NCBI GenBank assembly: GCA_013400975.1
Contig: WBMZ01000171.1
Coordinates: forward strand, 56,813-120,812
DNA length: 64,000 bases
Direction of reading: 5' to 3'
Source: Atrichornis clamosus
Taxonomy: Eukaryota; Chordata; Aves; Passeriformes; Menuridae
Below, piece after piece: positions 13,550-24,300 of the stretch. Position 1 is the first letter of the stretch, and each line of letters starts with the position of its first letter. Made by a program: the position numbers and the translations under genes. Under the pieces are notes generated by a model. That model did not search any database, was not told where the DNA came from, and was given only the letters and a program-made list of their open reading frames with translations.

Positions 13550-13614
13550 GTTTGGAACTAGAAGATCTTTCAGATCCCTTCCAGCCCAAACCATTCTATG
13601 ATTCAATGATTCTG
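13550..13614 (+). mobile_element. CR1 LINE, minimal 3' terminus
   Basis: Only the last about 65 bases remain: 'GGAACTAGAAGATCTTTCAG', the 'CCTTCCAGCCCAAACCATTC' block, then TATGATTC-type octamers, which are the hallmark CR1 terminal repeat. Confidence 0.85.
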
Positions 13615-13777
13615 AGAGGTACCAGAGCATGTGATCCACGTATCCCTTGAGAATGACCCAGAGCCAACCTGCCATAGGCACAGTGGTGTGTGTGGGCTTT
13701 GGTGTCTTGATCTGCAGCCCAGAAACACAGGCGCTGTGATTCTGTGGGCTTTTCACAGCTGTGGCCTGGCTTAGAGC

Positions 13778-14033
13778 TTCCCACTGCCAGAGGGCAGGGG
13801 TGGATGGGATATGGGGAAGGAATTGTTCCCTGTGAGGGTGGGCAGGCCCTGGCACCGGGTGCCCCGAGCAGCTGTGGCTGCCCCTGGATCCCTGGGAGTG
13901 TCCCAGGCCAGGCTGGACAGGACTTGGAGCACCCTGGGACAGTGGAAGGTGTCCCTGCCTGTGGCAGAGGATAGAACTGGATCAGCTTTAAGGTCTCTTC
14001 CATCCCAAACCGTTCAGTGATTTTATAATTCAA
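13778..14033 (+). mobile_element. CR1 LINE, 3' end
   Basis: The element starts at the 'CACTGCCAGAGGGCAGGGGT' block and ends with 'TTTAAGGTCTCTTCCATCCC' and a worn TGATTTTATAATTC tail. It is related to the copies at 5682 and 10476 but on the opposite strand. Confidence 0.9.
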
Positions 14034-14187
14034 AGCACCAAAACAACTGAGCCAGGAAGCTGGACACACACAAACTGAGTTAGTGCTGAAGAAAGGAATC
14101 TGCTTTCCAATATTTGACTCTAAAGCTTGCAATGCCTGCTTTCATGTCTGTAAAGTCAGGAAAATACTCTTATATAGATACATAACA

Positions 14188-14238
14188 TATATATATGTGT
14201 GTGTGTGTGTGTAGATATATATATATACACACACACAC
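14188..14238. repeat. TA/TG and TA/CA microsatellite pair
   Basis: An (AT)n(GT)n run is followed, after a short AGATAT spacer, by (AT)n(AC)n. The GT and AC parts are complementary and could fold back on each other. Confidence 0.85.
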
Positions 14239-14772
14239 GGATACATGGATAGGACTCCACAACTCAGAAAGTTGTAAAGTAGGTACGTTTAATCAACGTT
14301 GAGGCTCATGGGAATAACTCCTCAAAGCGTGTGCGCCGTTAGTAGTTTTCCTCTCTGTATTTATCCTCTAAAATATTACACGTGCATTAGATTTCCCAAT
14401 ACGCCTATACATATTCATTACCTATCCCCACTTCGTATTATAATGAGCTCAGCAGTTGTTTCCATACAGCTGCGCCTGCGCTTTGCCTCCTAGTGGTGGT
14501 CTTCAGGTGGGCTTCAGATGAAGTAAGGAGTCTTCCTCAGGGTTGAACTTTTCACCTTCATTCCTTGCTCATGCACCCTGGTGCCCTGGTCTTCTTCCAA
14601 TCCTCAGAGTCGGTTTTGGCCAGTTCAAAGTCCAGAGAATGGGAAGCAGGTCACGCTTGCTTCTTCTCATCAAGAGCTGTTCCTCCCAGGAAAGTCTGGC
14701 AAGTGCTTGTACATTATTTTGCAAGCATTTTTTAATCTTCCTAACTTATATAAGATTTTAAACTATATATGT

Positions 14773-14838
14773 CCCTATATCAATGTATGCCCCTATATCA
14801 ACACACACACACATATATATAGCATATATATGTATAAG
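14773..14838. repeat. CCCTATATCAA duplication with (CA)n and (TA)n
   Basis: CCCTATATCAA occurs at 14773-14783 and 14791-14801, an 18-base period. A CA run and alternating TA follow directly. Confidence 0.8.
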
Positions 14839-15039
14839 GTATTATAAGACTTCAAAACACGTGCAATTCTTTCTGTGAACAGAAGGAGACATTCCAGAGA
14901 TGTTTGTAAACATCCCCCTCACCTCCCTTTAAGGTTAGGGTTAAGTACAGACAACAAGTGCTCCTCAGCGTGGTTTTAGAGCCCGCCTGACCTTATTTCT
15001 TATTTCCCCTTAGCAAGCAGCTCTCATCCTGGTACAATT

Positions 15040-15365
15040 CCCCCGGGCCGTGAGATCAGTGCTTCCCGAGGGAGCTGGAAGGTGAGGGCGGCACACGGAG
15101 GGTGCTTTGTGCGGTGCCCGGAGCGGGGATGGAGCGGGGATGCAGCGGCGGCTCCGCCCGCGGTGGCCGCGCCCGCTCCCGTCCCGCCCCTGGACCACGG
15201 GCGCGGATGTGCCGGGCGTGGAGGGGCTGCCTCTCTTCCCGATGGAAGGGAACGCTGCCCTGCGGCTCCTGCTGCTGCTCGCCTGCGCGGGGCTCGGGCG
15301 GTGCGCGGAGAACACCGCGGCGCGGAACAGGTCGGTACCCGGGCGTGGCCGAGGAACCGGGGTGA
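15040..15365 (+). promoter_or_regulatory. ATP6AP1L: ATP6AP1L promoter / first-exon CpG island
   Basis: A GC-rich block with many CG dinucleotides and CCGCCC-type boxes (for example around 15180-15190) surrounds the first coding exon. The block contains two ATGs upstream of the chosen start, at 15129 (out of frame) and 15140 (in frame). The transcription start cannot be placed from sequence alone. Confidence 0.65.
15242..15330 (+). CDS. ATP6AP1L: ATP6AP1L exon 1: signal peptide
   Basis: The exon encodes MEGNAALRLLLLLACAGLGR and eight further whole codons, and ends two bases into a Ser codon. The alternative donor four bases later (GTACCC) would put a stop early in exon 2, so the GTCGGT donor at 15331 was chosen. 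Confidence 0.88.
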
Positions 15366-18300
15366 GCCAGCGCAGGTTTCGAACGCTGTCATTCGTGCCG
15401 TGCTCAGAGTGTCAGGACGCGGCTGTAGTTTCCTTTCCAGCTTTGAAAACACCCGGGGCTAACGCAGAAATTAGTTGGTTTGAAGCAGACGGTGCGTTAG
15501 AGATGTAGCTTTGAAGCAATTCTGTAAACGTGGGTTAAAAATGGGTGTTTTCTGTGCATCTGTGTTATGTTTCATTCACTATGTTTTAATGACTCTCACA
15601 CTGGCTTTCCCTGGTCTTTGAGCAAGCTTGGAGTGTGAAAACTACTCCAAGCAACATAGGCACTAAAATGTTCTACTCGTGTAAAAGGAATGTCTGAAGC
15701 GTGAATTCAATATTGCAAGTGGGTATTAAACTCACAAAATTACTGGAGATTTGGGTTTATTGTTAATAGTGCTGTTACACCCTCTAATGAAATACAAATA
15801 GTGAGCCCAGCTCATAGCACGGGGAAGAGGGGACTTTCTAGAGCCAAGCATTATGAAAGTGAAAACAGCCTGAACTGCAAGAGTTGAATCATGCCCAAAG
15901 TCACCAATAACACACAGAACAAATATTCTGATGGAGGTTGCAGCTGTCAGTAAAATCTGTGCATTTAAGGCAAGAAGGACATGTGGTGATTTGCTTAAGC
16001 TTGTATTAAGAGATCTGGTAGCCAGTTACTGATGAATACTACAATATGTTTTCATCTAAATACCTTACTTGCCGTTCTCCTCTGCCAGTTTGCAGATTTC
16101 TTACTGCTCTTCTGAGTATAATTCCACTTTTCTTTTTTTTTTTTTTTTCAATCAGACCAGAATCTGAGAGAGAGAGCAAGCAGTGGAGCATTAGCTGAAC
16201 TTTATTGCAATAAATATTAACAGATGAAGTTGTGATCCCAGTGCTAGTGAATTAAATGGGGATTTTGCCTCATTGGAGGTGGGATTGTGCCTGCACTGTG
16301 TTAATTTGCTAGAAGTTCTATGAGCTCATTTTCTCTTTCTGTATTAAGAATGAAAGCCTGAATATGTTCTTCTGATCCAGACCTTATTTTGCATCTATTA
16401 AATTGCAAATCAAACCCCAGTAATCAGTGCATTGTAAAATAGTTATGGAAATCTGTCTGCCTGTGTCAAATCACATATTAAAAAAAGTACAAGAGCTGTG
16501 GGTTCTGTAGATATTTCTCATAGATAGAACTGACACAGAGGCATTTAAAAGTCAGTGAGGTATTTCGTCAGGATGTTTCTTGGAAGGAACCAGCTCTTTC
16601 CTTGAATCTGGTCTCTCCAGGCTTACACATGTAAAATGTTAATAACTTCACTGAAATTCCTTATGTAACCAGTGCACTGCCACCAGGTGCTTCTCTCCTT
16701 TCATCATGACTTTGTTTCTAGTGCATTTGAAGGGTCAGATGTTATTTTCCAATTAAATGTTTCATAAATTGGCTGAAACCAGTTCAGCAGCCAGTGAGCA
16801 ATTCTGCAGCTGGGCAATGTCAGTGTGAGGGAGGTGACTCTGGAAGAACAGAAATACTGTTTCTGTAGATACAGAGTACGCTTTCCAATCTGGTGCAGTT
16901 TATCAGAGCAGCAATACGAAGAGCTGAAGTGTGAACATGGCATGAAAACTGCCTGTGGCCTCCACACTCAACCCCTGCTGAGTGCCAGGATTATTCATGT
17001 GGCTCATCTGAGTGGAGAAAACACTGTTTACATGAAAGCCTCCAAGAGCTGGAGTCTTTATCAACTTTTGCAGACAAACAAGCCAGACTTGGTTATCTTA
17101 TGTAGATGGATAATGTCATCTGATAAGAAGGAATTTACACTTCTTTATACTTATAATCTTATTTAATTGGGTTTTACATAGTGATTAGTCATCCCAGTGC
17201 TTTGTATTAGGGCTAATCCAATTTCATGTGGGTTCCTAACATACTTGGTGTGGTAAATTCAACATACAACATACACGCCTGGGATACTTGTTTGTGAATT
17301 GGTGAGGGAAAATATTATTCATCAAAATATACACCTTGTGAGCAGCTGAATTTGAAATTGCAGGGTAAGAGCTGCAGATAAAAAAGTGATGAATTGAAAA
17401 GGCTAATCTCTAATTCAGTGTGCTAAAAATTATTTGCTGTCTCTGATTTGCACGTCTGGGCACTGTTTGCTGATATTTCTGCAGTGGAGGAGGCTCTAGT
17501 GCTAGCTGGTTTCCTCTCTCTTGTACGTGTGATTACCGTTTCTACAATCCAAAGGGAATACATATTTTTTAGCGTGCAGTTCCGTTCCCGTTTTTCCCTT
17601 TCAATGCTGTTGCTCCACGGGCCGTGCTCCGGCCGGGCGCAAAAGGGCCTTGGCGCCGGGGGTGGCCTGTGGCTTCCCCAGCCCTCCTTTTGGGTGGGAA
17701 AGCTGCGTTTCTGAGGGCAGCAGGGCTGTGGGCAGCCCCCGCTCCTGCCGGGGCCGCTCGGGCACGGACAGCGCCGGTGCCGCCGAGGGCCTGCCCCGAC
17801 AGCCACGGTGACCCGGGGACATGGGTTTCCCTTCCGAACGGGGCCCATGTGCCGCCAGGAGCAAAGGAGGCACCCAGCACTGCTAATTAACAGAGTAATT
17901 AGCAGGAAGGCCTGGCTGGAGGCGCCTCCCTCACGTGCCTGGCGGGGGCTGAGCGTGTTTGCCGCGGCCTGGGCCCTGGTGGTGCCCCCGGGTCGCTCTC
18001 TCCTCTGCATTCCTCATGAGAACATGACTATTTCATCAGCTGTGCACATTCGTCTGTGCTCGAGTACCTTCACGCTGAAAGCAGAGACCTGACATTTCTT
18101 CCAGAGAGGCTGTGCTTAAATGGGGTGTGGGGGAGTCAGGATTTTTAAAAATTTTTTTTTTAATGAACAATCACAAAACCAGAATTAACCTTTCCTCTTC
18201 CCAGGACAGCATAAAAACCTCCCAAGTCCAGTGAGGGAATGAAATGAGTGGCACAATTTTGCACCAATGTTCTTCCACCCCCAGTGTTTTAGTCTGTGTG

Positions 18301-21300
18301 CCACAGCGTGGTGATTTCCAAACTGGAGTGATGGGCTATGAGTGCCTGATTATGCAAATATACCTATAGTGTTTAATTATGCATGTAGAGAGGAGCTAAA
18401 AGTATAACTAAGCATAACTAGATCTATACAGGTGCAACTAAGTGTAACTAAAGTCAGTATAACTAAATAATTTACATTGATTTCTTTTTGGAATGCCTTG
18501 GTTTTGTAGCCATCATCATGATAAAAATGCCCCCAGATTGCCTTTTCCAGGCTGAAGGAACAACCTGTCATGAAGAAAGACTAGAAAAGACAAAAAAGGC
18601 TGCATCAAATTACTAAAGCCATATTCCTAATTGTAAAACAATCTAAGAGAGGGTTTTGCCTCAGCAAGAAAACAAGGTTTGGTCCATTGTAGCCACATCT
18701 TTTGTTACCCGTGTATCAAAATCTGACTATTCCCACTCATCTCTGAAGGCTCTGTGCTGTTGGCATGAGCAGCTTCAAACCTCTTGGAGACCTCAGGCCA
18801 GCACTGACACCCAACAGCAGTGACAGAAAGGGGGGCCCAGCCTGAGAGTGCCTCTTGAAGCCACTGGAACTCCAGGTGACTGAGGAGAGAGTTGGTCTCT
18901 CCATGTGTAAATGAAATGCCAGGTAAATGTTTAACAGTGTTGAACTTTTTTTGAACATGAGGTCTTTATGAAGTTCTTCCAGCTTGGCAGCAGGCAGGGT
19001 GGGCTCTAGGCTGTCCCAGAGTTGTTTGGACTCATATTTATCTGACTTTCAGGATGCTGTGATGGAAATTAGGTTGGGATCACTCCTGCAGTATGTTCCA
19101 GAGGGAAACACAGATCCCCCTGCCCAGGGTTCACCAGGGAGAGGGTTCATCAGCTGTCTGAGGGGTATTTGAATTCGTAATTCAAATACCTTACAGTGCA
19201 ATTGGCACTTAAATACTGGGAACTGCTCTCATTCCTAGTCTTCGTACATTCATTTCCAAGAATTTTTCTCCTGTGGTGGGTGGGAGAGGGGGTGAGAAAT
19301 GAGGCAGGGAAAGAAGATGGAAATGTATTTCCATGTGAAGTGTCCATGGGGCAGGTCTGGAAGGGGTGCACAAGGAGGGCAGGGTGTGCAGGGTCTGTGC
19401 TGGGAGACTGGGAATGCTGATGGCAGCCTTGGGAAGTGGACAGAGCTCATCACATGAGCAGATCAATCCACTGGAGGGGGATGCAGGTCCCAAGGAAGTG
19501 GCCAATGGTGTGGAAAGTGTTGCTGCATCTCAAGGAGAGGAGTCTGGTCCTAAGTGAGTCCTGGCTTCCTGGACTTTGATCCTGTAGGTCTTTGCTGGTG
19601 GATGTGAATGCACTGGGCTTGACTCTGTGTTTCAGGAAAACAGATTGTACTTGCAGCAGCTGAAGACTTATGCCTAAGAAGAAAATCAAATGCTGAGAAT
19701 TTCGTGAGCCTGGCAGTTGTCACTTGATATGTGCTTCACCTGAGCCCTGCCTTGCAGCTGACTTCCATGGGATTTGTTGTTGCTTGGAACTGTCCAGGAG
19801 CTGTCTCCAAGTGGTGTAAATCTGTGCCTAAGGCATGCTAAACCACTGCTTTGGCTCTAAATTCAACGTGCTGCTTCTGATCCTCGCTGGGGGACGGGGA
19901 TGGTGCAGAGCTCTGCTTGGTTCCCCTGCTTGTGCCCTGGAGCTGGTTCTGTCTCTAACCCAAAACTGGTGTCCCGTGGAACGGGACCAGAGGGGTGGGC
20001 GAAGCCTTTTGTCAGCGTGGTGAGGACGTGGGAGTGCCTGTCAGGGCTGGTGCACCTGAGAGAGCTCTGAAAATGGGACATCTCCAGCCTGGGTACAGCA
20101 GCTTTGGAAGGATTTGCCCTGTTCCTGTGACATTAGCCAGCCAAGGACCCGAGTTACCTTTGGAATGTTCTGGGGAATGAAGCAGCAGCAGGAGCTCTCC
20201 CCAGTAAACTTGCTGCAGACTTTAAACCCAATTGCTGTACAATAAATACTTTTCTCCTCTCTTCTAGTTCACATGAATTTTCAGATCAAGATTCTTTCCA
20301 GAGAAATGGTAAGGCTTTTAGTGGGCTGGGTCCCTGGATGCTGGTTCTGTTACTGTGGCTGTAAAAGATTTCATTCCCAGATACTGCATCTCTTGGCATT
20401 AGTGACTCTTTTGTCACATGTTTTATTAAAGCATATCCCTCTTTAAAAAGTATCCTTTGAAGGATTTGCCTGTTTTAAAATAATAATAATAATTTACTGT
20501 CCAACTCTGAGATGCAGTGAGAATGTGGGAGAAAAAAGCATTCACTTTTTTTAACCAAATAAAAACAGAGTTAAATATTTGAAGGATGGAGCTGTGAGAG
20601 TGCCCATGAAATGATCTGTCCTTGTGAAACTTCACCCTCCTGTTGAGCAGTTGGGGTGTCAGGTTATTTGTCACAAATTCCTCTCTCTGGCAGTGCAGGG
20701 AAGAAAGGCCCCAGCCACAGTTCACACACTTTTCCAGGCAGCTCAGTCCTCAATTTGGGGACATGAAGTTAAAAGCAGCTTTTGTTGTGTTTGAGATGAA
20801 TAAATATAGACATAGACTAAATCTCGTTATTCTGGGGCACTGGAGTCCCTCCCAGTGAGGGTGACGAGATGTCCAATGAAAAGAAGAGGAACCTTGTTGA
20901 ATGACTAAGGTAAATCACAAAGTACATATACTGAAGGCAATGTTTGCAGCCAGTCAAGTGCTTGCCAAGACAAAATCAGTTATTCTGACATGCACAGTTT
21001 GTGCAGGCATAATTATTGTTTGCATAAGAACAGTGCAAAATTTTGTAAGTGATTGGATCTTTATAATGTGCTAATAATGTAATAACAGTCCTTCTTCTGC
21101 AGGTCAGCGTTACAATGGTGGAGTGAAGCCAAAACTTAATGTCAATCAAGTGGCAATTGCACAGGTAATGTCTGGAGAAGTGGTTCTGTAAAGTCTTTTC
21201 ATAGCATATTTAGATCATTTAGTTTGTATTGCTGGATTACATTGGTTTTATATTGTTTACAAGGAATAGCCAACTAAAACGCTGTGATACTGTTCTGCTT

Positions 21301-24300
21301 CACTGCCTGTGCAAAATATCCTCTGCTTTTCTGAGGAGTGAGGTGACACTGCAGTGCTGTTGCTGGTTCTGGCTGTGGGTTTGGGCACAGGGTCTTTCTG
21401 AAAGCACAAAATCCCTATTTCCATACTCTGTACAGTGACATTTTAGTGCTGTGACCAGTGTTGCGCTTATATCACTTGGTACTAAAGGAAGAGCTGGAGC
21501 AAAACCTCAGATTTTTAGAGGGAGTTTTCCCTGAGACCAGGCTGTAGGTCTTGTCAAAAACTGAGCATGAAAGGCTTCCTTACCAAAAGAAGCCTACCAG
21601 CAGTGATGCACTCCAATGCAAGTAACATGTGGAATTAATCTCTCTCATATCTTCTTCTGAGAACACAGCTTTATCATTTGTATAAATAGTCATAGTCACT
21701 CAGCACATTTATTGACCATGATCTTGTCTTGCTTTCGTCTTGTTGCCGTCAGAACTTACTAATTTTAATCCTAAAACATCCTTGTGCCATATGTAAAGTC
21801 CAGTATCAAAAGGGATCTCGCAGGGTCTGAGCTGAGAGTTACCATTTGCTAATCTGAACAGCACAAAAAACCCCAAAACAACACTTCTCTTTAAGCCAAG
21901 ACAAAGCTTTTGGGCTTAACTGTGTCCTCTCTGGAGCCTGGTAGGATGTTGTTTATGACTGGGACTCAGAAAAACTCTCTTGTTTGTACATGAGTTGAAC
22001 TTGCTTCACCATGTGACATGGAAAAAGCAGCCATGCAGATATTGTGTGTGTTATCACATTCAGACAGGACGGAGCTGGTGTCTAGAAATTTGAGTGTGAA
22101 ATCTGGAAACGGCAGTTAAATTTTTAAGTTCTTTCTGAGCCCTAAGTCAAATCATATTACCTAAGAGCCAAATTGTTCTTTTGCTGTGAAATTTAGCTTA
22201 TAAGGGATATCAGTTTTCCAGTGCCTACAGGTGGCATGGAAGCTGCAGCCTCTGGCTTTTAGTCTGGTGTTGTAAAGGCAGGGACCCACACCTGAGCCAT
22301 CCCAATCCGCAGCAGGTATTTCCCTGAGTTTAAAGCCATTGTGAGCCACATTTCCTGCAGGTGGGTGTAAACTCAGACATTTCTCTCACCTGCACAGCTG
22401 CCCATTGTGCTTCCAGCATGGTCGGTTGTGTCCTTAGCCCAGCTGAGTCCTTTTCAGTGTGTTGAAGTCCTTCTTAGAGGTGTCCAAGTGACACCTGGGC
22501 CCAGCACCTTGCGATCCTTGCTTTGCTTCAGCCCTTCTGTGCTGGGGCTGGAGGTCTGTGTGGAGCCATTCCCGTGGTGGGAAGGGGTTGTCCAGACATC
22601 CCTCTGCTTCCTCAGGGCTGGCTCCAAGTGCCAGCCTCGTGTGCTGTGGTGGGGTGGGGAGTGACTCCTGACGTGTACACATCCCCTTCCGTGTGGTCCC
22701 TCAGGCTGCCAGCTACAACTCCAGCAGGGAAGGACAGTGGGACAGAGCGCCCTGGAGGCCGTTCCCCCACAGCCACTACAGCCCCCTGAACGTCACCATC
22801 AACGGCACCCCCTGCATCCTGTTCTGGGCCAAGAGGATCACGATCAGGCTGGAGAACCACACGCAGCTGGACCTGACGGAGCAGACGTTCGGCGCCCGAG
22901 CCACGGTGGACGTGGGGGACTCAAACTGCAGTGAGGACAGTGCCATGTAAGGTGCAGCTCTGCTCTGCCAGTGCAGGATAACACAGAGCAATGCTGGGGA
23001 AGCACCTGCTGGAGCAGAACAGACCTCGCAGGTTCCCAGGCTCCTGCTGATAGTGTCCTGCCACTGCGGGCAGCAGGGGTCACTCAGTTTAAGCCCAGCC
23101 TTATGTGGACACAGAGATGTACTCAGGGATGTATTTAGTCCCTCCTTGGGCCAGCCAGCCTTGCTCTCAGTGCCTGCGAGGCTGCAGCTGTTGATCTGTT
23201 TAGCCCCCAGCTGTTTTACACAGCTGCCTGGGAGGCTGAGGGGCAGGTCCTGTGCTGAACGTGGGGCTCAGGGGCTGTGCATCACCGCCCCTCCCTGCAG
23301 AGCGTGAGTGCCAGCAGTGCCGCACAGCGTGCGGTCTGTGTTCAGATGGGCCACCCCCAGTGCCAGGCTGTGATCCCTGAGCTGCTGGAGCCAAAAGGTG
23401 GTTTCACCACAGGTTTGCATTTGGCACAAGAGTGTCTGACAACCTGGACTCTGCCACCAGCCTGTCATCAATGTCTTCGGCATCAACAGCAGTTGGCAGC
23501 TTTGCTGCTGCTCACTCTGAGAGCCATATATTAACCCAGCTGCACCCCAAATCCTCCAATCCCTTGGCTGGAGGCACGTGGTATTTCTTTTATTTCCTTT
23601 TTCTTGTGCCTGATTACTTCCCCTCCGTGCAGTGTGCGGGCTGGCCTCATGGCTCACACCAGATTCCACTCTGGCAGGCCCAAAAATCAGGAGGTAGATT
23701 CCTAATTGAACATGAGCACTGAGTCTGCCCCATAAAAGGAGTTTAAATCTGCAGTGACACACACAGTGACAAAAACACCACGACCAAACCCAGCAGTTTC
23801 ATTTAGCTCCTATACATTTCACCTGTACATCTAAATATGTTTCAACAGAAAATAGGTGTTACCTCTTTCTGATTATACAGCACAAGGTGCACATTTTGGT
23901 GAGGTTACCAGAAAGTAAAACTGAGAAAGAACCCAGGATTTTTGCCTGTAGTATCACAATATTCAGCCAGGCAATCTGTATATTTGTCATCAGCATGTGA
24001 ACTAATCCAGTGCTGTTTTGACAGGCAGACATAGAGAATGGAACAAAATTATGTTAAAAATAAAAAGTAATAACAAACATGCCTTCCTCTCTTCTGGTCT
24101 ACAATTTGGAAATATTAGTAATTATTGTAATCTAATAGAAAAAACACTAAGGCAAAATTAAGGGTTTCTAAACACAGAGTAGAGTATCATACCTAATAAT
24201 AATCCAGCCTGCATTTTTTTCTTAGCCGAATGCCATATTTGCCGGTGATTTGATCCTCAGCTATCTCTGACTTCCCTTTATAATAAAGCAAGGGATAGTC

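Larger units (their letters stand above)
15331..20267 (+). other. ATP6AP1L: ATP6AP1L intron 1
   Basis: This 4.9-kb intron has no coding exon I can support. It contains a T run near 16131-16149, a CG-rich block at about 17570-18010, a decamer repeat at 18401-18465 and a perfect hairpin at 19164-19190. No CR1 copy was seen in it. Confidence 0.8.
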
